DNA of 64,000 nucleotides from Saccharopolyspora sp. SCSIO 74807 (GCF_037023755.1 NZ_CP146100.1:6045501-6109500); one strand, 5' to 3'; counted from the first letter of the stretch, positions 26,030 through 34,324 are shown. Program-made: numbers and translations. The notes: generated by a model not told the origin, from the sequence alone.

Positions 26030-26509
26030 TCACGGCCGCGGCGTGAACCGGACGAACGGAAGTTCCCGGCCCACGGCGCGGAAATCCGCGTCACCGCCGT
26101 CCACATCGAAGCCCATGAACCGGCACAGCGCCCGCGCCGCGCGCGGGTTCCGGGCCGCGTACCGGGCCATCACCTCGGACGCCTGCTGCGGACCGAGCGG
26201 CTCGGCGTCCGCGATCATGCGGCGGTCGCCGACCTGGATGCGCACCTGCGGCTGCGCGAGCACGTTCCGGTACCAGGCGGATTTTTCCCCGTAGCCGGAA
26301 CACGCGAAGTAGCTGCCCTCGTGCGGGCCACCGCCGACGACTTCGACCACCACCTGCCGTTGCCGTCCCGTCACGCGCCCGGTGTGGGTCAGCAGCATGA
26401 ACCGCGACCCGAGCACTCGGCCCAGCCCCAGCCGGTACAGCTGAATCGGCAGCCGGAACATCCACCGCGCCAATCCGGTCGGCGGCCGCCGTCTCCCCTT
26501 GTTCCGCAT
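26030..26509 (-). CDS. Deazaflavin (F420)-dependent nitroreductase family protein
   Basis: A 159-residue protein of the Ddn/FDOR-B family. It has LTHTGRVTGRQRQVVVEVV, which matches the split-barrel signature with T-GR-SG, and FACSGYGEKSAWYRNVLAQP, the conserved block around the F420 site. Members use reduced F420 for reductions, in line with an F420-producing actinobacterium. It is convergent with the YrhK gene. ATG 26509 has GAAGGG about 9 nt upstream. The substrate is unknown. Confidence 0.88.
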   Translation of the reverse strand: MRNKGRRRPPTGLARWMFRLPIQLYRLGLGRVLGSRFMLLTHTGRVTGRQRQVVVEVVGGGPHEGSYFACSGYGEKSAWYRNVLAQPQVRIQVGDRRMIADAEPLGPQQASEVMARYAARNPRAARALCRFMGFDVDGGDADFRAVGRELPFVRFTPRP

Positions 26510-26655
26510 CTTCACCAGCCCTTCGCCGCGGTGGATCCGCGAGCCGGGCACCGCTCGGGTCCAGCACCTTACGCATTTCCCAGCGGGGCCAACGACAAGA
26601 GACTCCTATCCATCCCGGTCCGGCCGAGTCGCGCCCCGCGGCGATGCACGTTTGT

Positions 26656-26694
26656 CGCGCGGTCCAACGGGAGCTGTCCCCGTTGGACCGCGCG
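26656..26694 (-). terminator. Strong 16-bp hairpin downstream of the alpha/beta hydrolase
   Basis: A perfect 16-bp stem (26656-26671 with 26679-26694) encloses a 7-nt loop (AGCTGTC). It lies 177 nt past the stop of the hydrolase at 26871 and before the deazaflavin reductase promoter. There is no T-run. It could stop transcription from the hydrolase side or on both strands. Confidence 0.6.
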
Positions 26695-26716
26695 CCCCCT
26701 TCATTTCGCCCGGCCC

Positions 26717-26780
26717 CCGTCCCGGTTCCGGGCGTGTCTCCTCGAAGCCCGGGCTTCCCGAAGCGAGGTGTCCGGGACGG
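26717..26780. repeat. Nested inverted repeats in the 361-bp non-coding region 26510-26870
   Basis: Outer arms CCGTCCCGG and CCGGGACGG (26717-26725, 26772-26780) enclose CCTCG/CGAGG arms and a central 14-bp palindrome GAAGCCC-GGGCTTC (26744-26757). With the hairpin at 26656 this makes the gap highly structured. No coding frame with a start and ribosome site was found here. It may be a structured 3' leader or an intergenic palindromic element. Confidence 0.4.
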
Positions 26781-26870
26781 CTCCCCGGGGAACCGCAGTA
26801 CCGGCCGGAAGGCGCCAAGGCGTCACTGCTCGGCGACCACTTCCGGACCGGCTGCCTACCCGCAACCGGC

Positions 26871-28118
26871 TCAACCTCGAAGTGCTGTGCGGCGCAGGAA
26901 ATCCGTCAGCACCCGGTCGTAGCGCTCCGGATCGATGTTCCAGCTCTGCGTGTGCCCGGCACCGGGGAATTCCTCGTACTGGATCGGCCAACGCTTCCGC
27001 GGCCCGGAATCGGCGAGCTCGCGCGAACCGGCCACCGGGTGTTCTTCGTCCGCCGAACCGTGGACGAGCAGCGTCGGCGGCCTGATCGCGGGTGGGTTGT
27101 CGAGCGTGTCGAGCTCGTCGAAGTCCAGTCCGGCCCGCCATTCCATGATCTTGCTCGCCGCCGCGATCACCGGTGCGGGCGCTCCCATCTGCTCGCCCAC
27201 GTGATAGCCGGTCGCTTCGTAGTCCAGGGCGGGCGCATCCAGCACCACCGAGGCGACCGCGTCCGCTTGCGCCGAGTGCTTCAGGGTTTGCAGCACGGCG
27301 GCTGCACCCATCGATGCTCCGTCCAGGACCGCCCGCTGCGCGCCCATCTTCCGCGCGTGCGTGATCGCGGCGTCGACGTCGCGCCACTCGGACTGCCCGA
27401 GGTGCAGCAACCCGTCCGGCGAAGCGGGGGCACCGATGTCGTTGCGGTAGGAGATCGCCAGCACCGGCAGGCCGAGGCGGTGCATCGCCGGAACCCCGGT
27501 CATCGCCGTCGACGGATCACCGTGCTGGCCGTGCACCGCGATCACCCACGTGGACGCGGCCGGGCCGGTGGCAGGCACGAACCAAGCCGGGGCCGGGCCC
27601 AGCTCGGTCGGCACGCTGACTTGTGCAGCCGGGAACCCGAGCAACGAACGCGGGTCGGAGGGGTAGACCTTCGGCTTGACCGACACCTGCACGTCCACCG
27701 GCGGTGGCACCCCCAACAACCGGCGCTGCACGCGCCCGGCTGAGCGCGACACGACGTCGCCGACCATCGTCGCGCCGCCGTTCCAGGTCAGCGCATGGAC
27801 ACCGGGCTTGCCGGTCCCCTCCGCCGCGCTCAGCAGCACCGTCGGCTCGCCGCGTGCGGTGCCGAAACCGAGCACCAGTCCAGACGGCCCCTTCTTGAAG
27901 TGGTTCGGTTCGAGCTGCTGGCTGCTGACGTACCAACCGGCCCCGAAGGTCCCGCCGACCAGCAGCACGACCAGTACGACGGCAGCGACGACCGCGACTC
28001 GGCCCCATCGACGTCTTCGACCGGTCGTTGCGAGCCCGGACTCGTCAGCACTCGCATCGCCGGTTCCCGTGGACGCGGCCCGGACGGGCTGCTCTGTTGG
28101 TGCGGTCTGCCTGCGCAT
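26871..28118 (-). CDS. Membrane-anchored alpha/beta hydrolase
   Basis: A 415-residue protein with a cytoplasmic tail, one membrane helix at about 40-62, and an extracytoplasmic alpha/beta-hydrolase domain. Nucleophile Ser269 lies in GASMG (267-271), the acid in HGSADEEHP, and the His in GAGHTQSWN. A domain of about 110 residues of beta character precedes the hydrolase core. It resembles the many actinobacterial exported serine hydrolases of unknown substrate. The start ATG follows GGGGGAAC. It lies downstream of a TetR gene on the same strand. Confidence 0.85.
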   Translation of the reverse strand: MRRQTAPTEQPVRAASTGTGDASADESGLATTGRRRRWGRVAVVAAVVLVVLLVGGTFGAGWYVSSQQLEPNHFKKGPSGLVLGFGTARGEPTVLLSAAEGTGKPGVHALTWNGGATMVGDVVSRSAGRVQRRLLGVPPPVDVQVSVKPKVYPSDPRSLLGFPAAQVSVPTELGPAPAWFVPATGPAASTWVIAVHGQHGDPSTAMTGVPAMHRLGLPVLAISYRNDIGAPASPDGLLHLGQSEWRDVDAAITHARKMGAQRAVLDGASMGAAAVLQTLKHSAQADAVASVVLDAPALDYEATGYHVGEQMGAPAPVIAAASKIMEWRAGLDFDELDTLDNPPAIRPPTLLVHGSADEEHPVAGSRELADSGPRKRWPIQYEEFPGAGHTQSWNIDPERYDRVLTDFLRRTALRG

Positions 28119-28222
28119 GGTGTTGTTCCCCCAGATTTCATCGAATTCTCCATTCGCGCGCTATGGGCGCCGAATGCTGTTCGTCGAGACTCGGCACGAC
28201 CCGTCGCGAACCCTTGACCCGC

Positions 28223-28816
28223 TCACTGGCGAAGGCCGCCGATCGTGCGCCACATGGTGCGTCGGCACAGATCGCGGAAAGCCGACTCGGACAGGTCGAT
28301 GCGCCCGCCGAAGTACAGCTGCACCAACCCCTGCGCCTGCGCCGTGATCGCGATCGTGACCTCGAAGGGGTCGTCGTCGCGCAAGTAGCCCTCGCGCATC
28401 CCGTCCTCGACGGCGCGCACGACCGGGGTGAACGTGGGAGAGGCTCCTTCGCGGAAGTCCTCCGGGAACCGCCGCGCCTGCTCTCGGCGCTCCGTGATCA
28501 TGAAGGAGTACAAGTGCGGTGCACCGAGCGCAAAATCGAGGAAGTCGTCCAGCAGGCCGCCGATGCGTTCGGCGAAGCCGGCCGCACCGGAGCGCTCGGA
28601 CCTGGTTGCGGCCATCCGGCGAAAACCCGCATCCGCCACGGCTTTCAACAAAGCCTCGCGGTTCGCATGATGTTTGTAGATCGCCATCGGCGTCACGCCG
28701 ACGTCGGCGGCGACCCGCCGCATCGTCACCGCATCGGCACCCTCCTCGGACAGGATGGACAACGCGACTTCCACGATCCGTCCCGCGTTCGACTCCCGAG
28801 TCGTCCTCTCCGACAT
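28223..28816 (-). CDS. TetR family transcriptional regulator
   Basis: A 197-residue TetR protein with IVEVALSILSEEGADAVTMRRVAADVGV and YKHHANREALLKAV, plus a C-terminal domain of the TetR_C_13/WHG-like type. The start ATG at 28816 lies 7 nt from a perfect 23-bp palindrome, indicating autorepression. The hydrolase gene begins 104 nt after its stop on the same strand, so the hydrolase is the likely target. Confidence 0.93.
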   Translation of the reverse strand: MSERTTRESNAGRIVEVALSILSEEGADAVTMRRVAADVGVTPMAIYKHHANREALLKAVADAGFRRMAATRSERSGAAGFAERIGGLLDDFLDFALGAPHLYSFMITERREQARRFPEDFREGASPTFTPVVRAVEDGMREGYLRDDDPFEVTIAITAQAQGLVQLYFGGRIDLSESAFRDLCRRTMWRTIGGLRQ

Positions 28817-28823
28817 GTCTACA

Positions 28824-28846
28824 ACGTATACCAAGGCGGTATACGT
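28824..28846. promoter_or_regulatory. Perfect palindromic operator of the TetR gene
   Basis: Two 9-bp arms (ACGTATACC and GGTATACGT) flank AAGGC. The site ends 8 nt before the TetR start codon, where it would overlap promoter or leader. The strong symmetry in AT-richer sequence makes it a convincing operator. The 229 bp beyond it to 29075 show no gene. Confidence 0.75.
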
Positions 28847-29075
28847 CGTACACCTAGTTTTGCGGAATTCCCCCGAATGGAGCTGAAGCTCAGCGCCCGA
28901 AAACCGGATTCCCCGCCCGCGCGATTCCGGACGATACCGATGGACGAGGCTCTGCAACCGGGTTCACCACGACCGACCGGCCGCCCGAAGGCTCGCCCAG
29001 GCCGACGAACGGGCCACATCGCCGTGCGAGCCGATGGTCAGCGGCACGATCTTCATGCGCCCTCCCGGCCGCGGG

Positions 29076-29582
29076 CTACTGCTGGGCCCGCGGCCGATTG
29101 CGTTCGTAATGCCGCCTGGCTTTCATCCGGTTGCCGCAGGTGGCCATCGAGCACCAGCGGGCCTTGTTCGCCTTGCTGCGGTCGAGCAGGAACAGCCGGC
29201 ATTCTTCGTTGCCGCAGGGGCGCAAGCGGCCCGGTAGCTGCTCTGCGACCCACGCCCACGCCAACACGGCGCGCGCGGGCAGCAACGCGTCGGTGCCGGC
29301 GACCAGTTCCCAGCTCAGTCCGCCGTCGTCGAGCACCGGCCGCTGGTGCACGCCTTCGAGCGCGTGGGCCAGCACCGACGGAGCCCGCTTCCCGAGCACC
29401 ACCTCGGTGAGCTCTTCTCGGACCGCCCGCAGCCGGCGCAGCTCACCGGCGGTCCCGACACCGCCGTGGGCGGTGGCCCACGCACGACCGCTGCGCTCAT
29501 CACCCAGCTCGTCCCGTTCGGCACCGTCAAGCACCGGCCGGCTGTTGAGCAGCGCCAGCAGCAGTTCCGGGTCATCGACCAT
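29076..29582 (-). CDS. CGNR zinc-finger / ABATE-domain regulator
   Basis: A 168-residue protein with a ligand-binding-like ABATE domain and a C-terminal CGNR zinc finger. The finger has four Cys (PCGNEECRLFLLD, then ARWCSMATCGNR) followed by a basic helix, a DNA-binding arrangement. Starts at 29606 and 29627 are possible; 29582 is preferred because GGAG precedes it and the inverted repeat at 29594 then lies upstream. It diverges from the epoxide-hydrolase-like gene, its probable target. Confidence 0.88.
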   Translation of the reverse strand: MVDDPELLLALLNSRPVLDGAERDELGDERSGRAWATAHGGVGTAGELRRLRAVREELTEVVLGKRAPSVLAHALEGVHQRPVLDDGGLSWELVAGTDALLPARAVLAWAWVAEQLPGRLRPCGNEECRLFLLDRSKANKARWCSMATCGNRMKARRHYERNRPRAQQ

Positions 29583-29593
29583 TCGACTCCGAC

Positions 29594-29624
29594 CTAACCA
29601 ATTCATGACGAGTTGACAGGTTAG
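29594..29624. promoter_or_regulatory. CTAACC-N19-GGTTAG inverted repeat, site 1
   Basis: A 6-bp inverted repeat that continues as CCTAACCAA on the left and AGGTTAGC on the right. It lies at the 5' end of the CGNR gene. The same arms recur 33 bp away in site 2, so it is a candidate CGNR operator. Confidence 0.6.
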
Positions 29625-29656
29625 CACGCGGCCCCTAGCGTCTCCGGCAGCCGAGC

Positions 29657-29686
29657 CTAACCAAATAAATCACTGATAGAGGTTAG
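29657..29686. promoter_or_regulatory. CTAACC-N18-GGTTAG inverted repeat, site 2
   Basis: This copy ends 2 nt before the start codon of the hydrolase gene, and its right arm overlaps the ribosome site AGAGG. Binding here would block translation initiation and transcription alike. Confidence 0.6.
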
Positions 29687-29688
29687 CC

Positions 29689-30585
29689 ATGATCGCAGTG
29701 CACCACCGGACCGCGTCCGTCGACGACCACCGGATCTTCTACCGCGAAGCCGGCCCGCCCGAAGCACCGACCGTGCTCCTGCTGCACGGCTATCCGACCA
29801 GCTCGCACATGTTCCGCCTGCTGATCCCGGAGCTGGCCGACCGCTACCACGTCATCGCCCCGGACCACCTGGGGTTCGGCCGGTCGGACGCGCCGCCGGC
29901 CGACGAGTTCGACTACAGCTTCGAGGCGCTGAGCACCATCACCGACGGTTTGCTCGACGAGCTGGGCGTGCGGGACTTCGCGATCTACGTGCAGGACTAC
30001 GGCGCTCCCATCGGCTGGCGGCTCGCACTGCGCCACCCGAACCGGATCACCGCGATCATCAGCCAGAGCGGCAACGCCTACGAAGCCGGCTTCGTGCCGT
30101 CCTTCTGGGCACCGATCTGGGCCTACGCAGCCGATCCCGGCCCAGCGAACGAGACGGCCCTGCGCAGCGCCCTCGAGCTCGACGCCATCCGCTGGCAGTA
30201 CCTGCACGGCGTGCCGGATCCCGGCCTGATCAGCCCGGACACGTGGCTGCACGACCACGCCCTGCTCCAGCGCCCGGGCAACGACGCGATCCAACTGCGC
30301 CTGTTCCGCGACTACACCACCAACGTCGAGCTCTACCCGCGCGTGCAGGAATACTTCCGGACGAGCCAGGTGCCGCTGCTCGCGGTGTGGGGCGCCAACG
30401 ACGAGATCTTCGGCCCCGAAGGCGCACGCGCGTTCGCCGCCGACCTGCCCGACGCCGAGATCCACCTGCTCGATGCCGGCCACTTCGCGCTCGAGAGCGA
30501 CCTCGACACCGTCGCCGGATACATCCGCGGCTTCCTCGGGCGAGTGACCACTGCGGCCGGATCCAGCGCCGCGATCACCGGATGA
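29689..30585 (+). CDS. Alpha/beta hydrolase, epoxide hydrolase / haloalkane dehalogenase type
   Basis: A 298-residue enzyme with oxyanion motif HGYPTSS (33-39), an aspartate nucleophile Asp103 in YVQDYGAPIG (an Asp nucleophile is characteristic of epoxide hydrolases and haloalkane dehalogenases), acid Asp238 in WGANDEIFG and His265 in DAGHFALE. The cap domain lies between about 135 and 225. It diverges from the CGNR regulator and is preceded by the second CTAACC element. Whether it acts on epoxides or halides cannot be told from the sequence. Confidence 0.88.
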   Translation: MIAVHHRTASVDDHRIFYREAGPPEAPTVLLLHGYPTSSHMFRLLIPELADRYHVIAPDHLGFGRSDAPPADEFDYSFEALSTITDGLLDELGVRDFAIYVQDYGAPIGWRLALRHPNRITAIISQSGNAYEAGFVPSFWAPIWAYAADPGPANETALRSALELDAIRWQYLHGVPDPGLISPDTWLHDHALLQRPGNDAIQLRLFRDYTTNVELYPRVQEYFRTSQVPLLAVWGANDEIFGPEGARAFAADLPDAEIHLLDAGHFALESDLDTVAGYIRGFLGRVTTAAGSSAAITG

Positions 30586-30625
30586 CCGCGAGGACGCTCC
30601 CACCGCGAAGCATCGTTACGTCCTT

Positions 30626-31579
30626 TTAGGACGATTCCGCTCGCCCACCGGAAGCACGATGCCGCGCGACGGCGTGATCGACGTCGGCGGCCAGCAGATG
30701 GTGGTTGAGCGCGACGGCGGCTTGTGCTCCCGCGCCGGCAGCGTTGATCACCTGAGCCGGGCTGTCGACGACGTTGCCCGCCGCCCACACACCGGAAACG
30801 CTGGTGCGGCCGGAAGAATCGACGCGGACCCAACCGTTGTCACCGACCTCGCATCCCAGCGCGGTCAACAACTCGTCGCACGGACGGAAAGAAGGCCCGA
30901 CGAACACCGCGGTGCGCGGCACCACCGAACCATCGGCGAGTTCCACATCGGACACACCACTGCCGTCGGCCACGATCCGCGCCACATCGCCGTCGACGAT
31001 GCGGACACCGCGCGCCGTGAGCCGCTCGCGCTCGTCGTCGTCCAGGACGATCCGGTGCGGGAAGAACACGACATCGTCCGACCACTGCCGGATCAGCTGC
31101 GCCTGGTGCAGGGTGAACGCCCGGTTGTCACCACCGACGACCGCCAGCGGGGCGTCGCGCACCTCGAATCCGTGGCAGTACGGGCAATGCAGCACCGTCC
31201 TGGCCCACTGCTCGCGAAGTCCGGGAATCGCGGGGAGTTCGTCGCGCAGGCCGGTGGCCACCAGCAGCGCCCGCGCGGTCAGCTCTCCCCCGTCGGTGAG
31301 CCGCACCGCGAACCCGCGTTCATCGATCCGTTCGAGACCGTCCACCCGACCGGCGCGGATCTCGCCGCCGTAGCGCACGACCTCGTCCCGGCCGATCTTC
31401 AGCAGCTCCGCCGGTTGCATCCCGTCCCGGGACAGGAATCCGTGCATGTGCCCGGCAGGGGCGTTGCGCGGCTCGCCGGCATCGACGACCACAACCCGCC
31501 GACGCGACCGACCGAGCAGCACCGCAGCGGACAGCCCCGCGGCACCGCCGCCGACCACCACAACATCGTTGTCCAGCAA
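30626..31579 (-). CDS. Thioredoxin-reductase-like FAD/NAD(P) flavoprotein with CPYC motif
   Basis: A protein of about 317 residues with VVGGGAAGLSAAVLLGR (FAD loop), CPYCHGFE (redox-active pair) and a C-terminal VWAAGNV block. It belongs to the low-molecular-weight thioredoxin reductase fold, of the group with CPYCHG rather than CATC. Such proteins are common next to MarR regulators and may reduce small thiols or nitro/quinone compounds. TTG 31579 has GGAG 7 nt upstream; ATG 31627 and GTG 31633 are longer alternatives. It diverges from MarR across an operator. Confidence 0.85.
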   Translation of the reverse strand: MLDNDVVVVGGGAAGLSAAVLLGRSRRRVVVVDAGEPRNAPAGHMHGFLSRDGMQPAELLKIGRDEVVRYGGEIRAGRVDGLERIDERGFAVRLTDGGELTARALLVATGLRDELPAIPGLREQWARTVLHCPYCHGFEVRDAPLAVVGGDNRAFTLHQAQLIRQWSDDVVFFPHRIVLDDDERERLTARGVRIVDGDVARIVADGSGVSDVELADGSVVPRTAVFVGPSFRPCDELLTALGCEVGDNGWVRVDSSGRTSVSGVWAAGNVVDSPAQVINAAGAGAQAAVALNHHLLAADVDHAVARHRASGGRAESS

Positions 31580-31671
31580 GCTTTTGCTCCACAGCTCGTC
31601 CGCGCGCACGCGGCCACCACGTCGCATCGCCACCCACCGGGCGCGACGCCCACCTCGCAGGATCAGTACCC

Positions 31672-31695
31672 TGAACTACCGTAACAAGTAGTTCA
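31672..31695. promoter_or_regulatory. TGAACTAC-N8-GTAGTTCA operator between flavoprotein and MarR
   Basis: A perfect 8-bp inverted repeat in the divergent promoter. Position and symmetry suit a MarR dimer. It would control both genes. Confidence 0.65.
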
Positions 31696-31716
31696 CCGGT
31701 TAACGAAAGTCATGCC

Positions 31717-32220
31717 GTGCTTCCTCTCCAAGCGCGCACCCAGGAACTCTGGGCCGAGCGCAATCCCGGCCTGGACACGTCTCCGATGGAAGTCGTAGCC
31801 CTGGTCAACCGCATCAACGCCGCGCTCGACCGCGCCGTCGAGCACGTCTACGACGGCGCGACCGTCACACCGGCCGAGGTCCGGCTGCTCGTTCCGCTGC
31901 GCCACCTCGACCAGCCCGTGACCGCGGCCCATCTCGCCGCGCAACTCGGCATGTCCCGAGCTGGCGTCAGCAAAACCCTGGCCAAACTCGACAAACGCGG
32001 CCTCATCACGCGCTCCGCCAAACCCGCCGACAGGCGGGCCACGCTCGTGAGCATCACCGCGGAAGCCGCGGACACCATCGACGCCCTGTTCCCCCGGGAA
32101 CTCGAAGCCCATGCGGAAGTGCTCGCCGAGCTCGGGTCAGAACGCGACGAAGTCCTCGCGGCCATGACCCGCTTCGCGGGTGCGATGGAGTCACGCCTCA
32201 ACGCGGGACACTCGCGATGA
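31717..32220 (+). CDS. MarR family transcriptional regulator
   Basis: A 167-residue MarR protein: winged helix with VTAAHLAAQLGMSRAGVSKTLAKLDKRG and the wing RSAKPADRRATLVSIT. The N-terminal helix is extended. GTG 31717 follows GAAAG. The operator at 31672 suggests autoregulation and control of the divergent flavoprotein, a usual arrangement for oxidant- or drug-sensing MarR proteins. A conserved hypothetical gene overlaps its stop by 4 nt. Confidence 0.9.
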   Translation: MLPLQARTQELWAERNPGLDTSPMEVVALVNRINAALDRAVEHVYDGATVTPAEVRLLVPLRHLDQPVTAAHLAAQLGMSRAGVSKTLAKLDKRGLITRSAKPADRRATLVSITAEAADTIDALFPRELEAHAEVLAELGSERDEVLAAMTRFAGAMESRLNAGHSR

Positions 32221-32639
32221 CATCGGATGAGCACGGAGCGCAAATGTCCACTGTGGCGCGTCTAGTGACGTCCGTTGAGGTGGACGCGGCAGAAAGGCCC
32301 GGAGGATTCGCCGTTTCGTTGCTGCACGAGGCAGAACTCGTGGACGGACGACGGGTGGTGCTCCTGGACGACCGGGGATGGGCGTCGTCCGGCGGCTGGG
32401 ACACGACTTCGGCAACCGAGGTGCGCAGGACGGCACGCGCAGTGGTCGGACCCGACGAGCCACGTGATGGTTTCTCGCACGAGCAGGAGGAAGCAGCTCA
32501 CTGGGCCTACCTGCGCGAGATCGCCCGGCGTCAAGGCGTTCCGGTCGAAGCCGCCGAACTCGAACGCGCGCCGCACGAGGTCCTGCTCAGCCATCGAGTG
32601 CGCTCGCTGCTCGACCCGGACCCGGCCGACTCCGGCTGA
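32217..32639 (+). CDS. Conserved hypothetical protein coupled to MarR
   Basis: A 140-residue protein that resembles a group of actinobacterial hypotheticals I recall (GPDEP block, then EEAAHWAYLREIARRQGVPV and a final LLSHRVRSLL). It has a beta-rich first half (ELVDGRRVVLLDDRGW) and a helical second half, with no motif of a known enzyme. The ATG overlaps the MarR stop (ATGA), so it is co-translated. Function is unknown. Confidence 0.7.
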   Translation: MTSDEHGAQMSTVARLVTSVEVDAAERPGGFAVSLLHEAELVDGRRVVLLDDRGWASSGGWDTTSATEVRRTARAVVGPDEPRDGFSHEQEEAAHWAYLREIARRQGVPVEAAELERAPHEVLLSHRVRSLLDPDPADSG

Positions 32640-32694
32640 GCCGGTTCCGCGCCCTTTGCAACGTGGGACGGACGAAGCCGATCGCTCGAGCCGG

Positions 32695-32811
32695 TCATTC
32701 GGTTGACACGGCGTTGTCCTGGTTTTCGAGTGTGCGCGAGCCGAAGCTGTGGATCGCGCCGCCCGGCACGAGAATGGTCTCGCCCCGGGCCGCACCGGCA
32801 AGTGCCGCAGC
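32695..32811 (-). pseudogene. Possible cupin remnant
   Basis: One reverse-strand frame reads RGETILVPGGAIHSFGSRTL, which resembles a cupin motif 1, and ends in TGA at 32695. There is no start codon, ribosome site or cupin motif 2. The fragment lies in the 253-bp gap after the hypothetical gene. It could be chance similarity. Confidence 0.25.
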
Positions 32812-32892
32812 ACCGACGGGTAGGCTTGCACGCGCAACACCGCTCGCGGCTGACCGACCGGAGCGCTGAGCAGCAGCGGGTGCACTGCCGCC

Positions 32893-33726
32893 TCACAGGA
32901 TCGGGCTGCCGCCGGTGACCGCGATGCGCGCTCCGGACACGTAGCTAGATTCGTCGGAGGCGAGCAGGACGTACACCGGCGCCAACTCCGCAGGCTGCCC
33001 CGCCCGCCCCAGCGGCACGTCCCGCCCGAAGTTCTCCACCTGTTCCGGCGGCATCGTCGCCGGAATCAGCGGTGTCCAGATCGGACCCGGCGCGACGCTG
33101 TTCACCCGGATGCCGCGGTCCCCGTACATCCGCGCCAGGCCGGCGCTGAAGTTCGCGATCGCCGCCTTGGTCGCGTCGTAGGGCAGCAGCGTCGAGGGCG
33201 GCATGTCCGAGTTGATCGACGTCGAGTTGATGATCGACGCACCCGGGCGCAAGTGCGGCACGGCCGCCTTGCACAGGTGGAACATCGCGTCCAGGTTCAC
33301 CGCGACGGTGCGGTCCCACTCCTCGTCCGGGATGTCCTCCAAGCGGTGCCGGGTCATCTGGTGGGCGGCGTTGTTGACCAGCACGTGCAGCTCGCCGAAC
33401 TCGCGCAGCGCGCGGTCCACCAGCTCGCGGCAGTGCGCCGGTTCGGCGAGGTCGCCGGGAACCGGCACGGCCCGCCGACCGGCCTGTTCGACCAGGTCAG
33501 CGGTGGCGCGAGCGTCGTCGTGCTCGGAGAAGTAGGACAGCAGCACGTCGGCGCCTTCCCGCGCGAAGGCTATGGCCACCGCCTTGCCGATCCCGCTGTC
33601 CCCGCCGGTGATCAATGCGACCCGATCCGTCAACCGGCCGGAACCGGTGTAGCTGTGCTCGCCGTGGTCGGGTCGCGGGCGCATCGGCGCCTCTCGTCCC
33701 GGCGGCGTCTGCTGCTGACCTGCCAT
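32893..33726 (-). CDS. Short-chain dehydrogenase/reductase of the stress-related GSP39/YghA type
   Basis: A 277-residue SDR with an N-terminal Pro-rich extension (QQTPPGREAPMRPRPDHGE), TGGDSGIG (cofactor loop), NNAA, catalytic Ser in NSTSINSDM and YDATK. The extension and the VAPGPIWTPLIP block are typical of the general-stress SDR family (B. subtilis YhdF/YhxC, E. coli YghA). The ATG has GGGAGG 6 nt upstream. No operon partner is visible. Substrate is unknown, with glucose-dehydrogenase-like activity sometimes annotated. Confidence 0.9.
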   Translation of the reverse strand: MAGQQQTPPGREAPMRPRPDHGEHSYTGSGRLTDRVALITGGDSGIGKAVAIAFAREGADVLLSYFSEHDDARATADLVEQAGRRAVPVPGDLAEPAHCRELVDRALREFGELHVLVNNAAHQMTRHRLEDIPDEEWDRTVAVNLDAMFHLCKAAVPHLRPGASIINSTSINSDMPPSTLLPYDATKAAIANFSAGLARMYGDRGIRVNSVAPGPIWTPLIPATMPPEQVENFGRDVPLGRAGQPAELAPVYVLLASDESSYVSGARIAVTGGSPIL

Positions 33727-33871
33727 CTCGCGCCTCCCGTCCCGTCCGGCATTTCCCGGCGCGCGGACGTGGAAACGCCGCTGCCGGTCGTCCCGTTGGG
33801 GACGGGATCCGCACCACGAGTCACGCGGGCGCATCACATCAGCGGCATGAGCCCCCGCGATGTGGCCCGCG

Positions 33872-34324
33872 CTAGTGCTTGATGGCGCAGACGATCTCCG
33901 TGATCAGCTTCTCGGTGAGCCGCAGATGCGGAGCCCGCTCGATCATCTCCCGCGGGCGCAGGCCCATTTCGTTGAAGACCTGCACCATCCTCTCCTGCTG
34001 CGGAGTCCAGCGTTTCGCCGTCCTGGTGGGCGCCGGTCGGCGCCGCACGCTCCGGTTCCCGCTGCGGGCTCGGTCCCCCGCCTGGCCGTGGCCGGCCGCA
34101 CCGAGCGAGGTGTCCTTCTTGGCGTACTCGCCGTCGCGCATCTTCCGCAGCGCGTCGTCGACCTCACCGGCGGCCACGACTTGCGGGGCGCTCTTGTTGA
34201 CCGCCACCTCGACGAGGCGCACACCCTTGAAGTTCTCCTCGACGCACCCGGGATTCACGCAGTACTCGTATCCCCACTCGACGCGATCGGCCGGCAATTG
34301 ATCGCCACAAGTGACGCAATGCAC
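33872..34324 (-). CDS. Hypothetical protein with a zinc-ribbon-like N-terminus
   Basis: A 150-residue basic protein. The first 25 residues carry four Cys (CVTCGDQLP, then YCVNPGC), suggestive of a zinc ribbon. A middle acidic helix, a basic low-complexity linker (RSVRRRPAPTRTAKRW) and a C-terminal helical segment follow (QERMVQVFNEMGLRPREMIER). This suggests nucleic-acid binding, but the family is not recognised. The start (GTG 34324) is tentative; an upstream extension is open but lacks a good ribosome site. Confidence 0.55.
   Translation of the reverse strand: MHCVTCGDQLPADRVEWGYEYCVNPGCVEENFKGVRLVEVAVNKSAPQVVAAGEVDDALRKMRDGEYAKKDTSLGAAGHGQAGDRARSGNRSVRRRPAPTRTAKRWTPQQERMVQVFNEMGLRPREMIERAPHLRLTEKLITEIVCAIKH

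Noticed and set aside
28819-29019. A 66-codon reverse frame upstream of the TetR gene
   Set aside because: It overlaps the palindromic operator, has no ribosome site and no similarity that I recognise.
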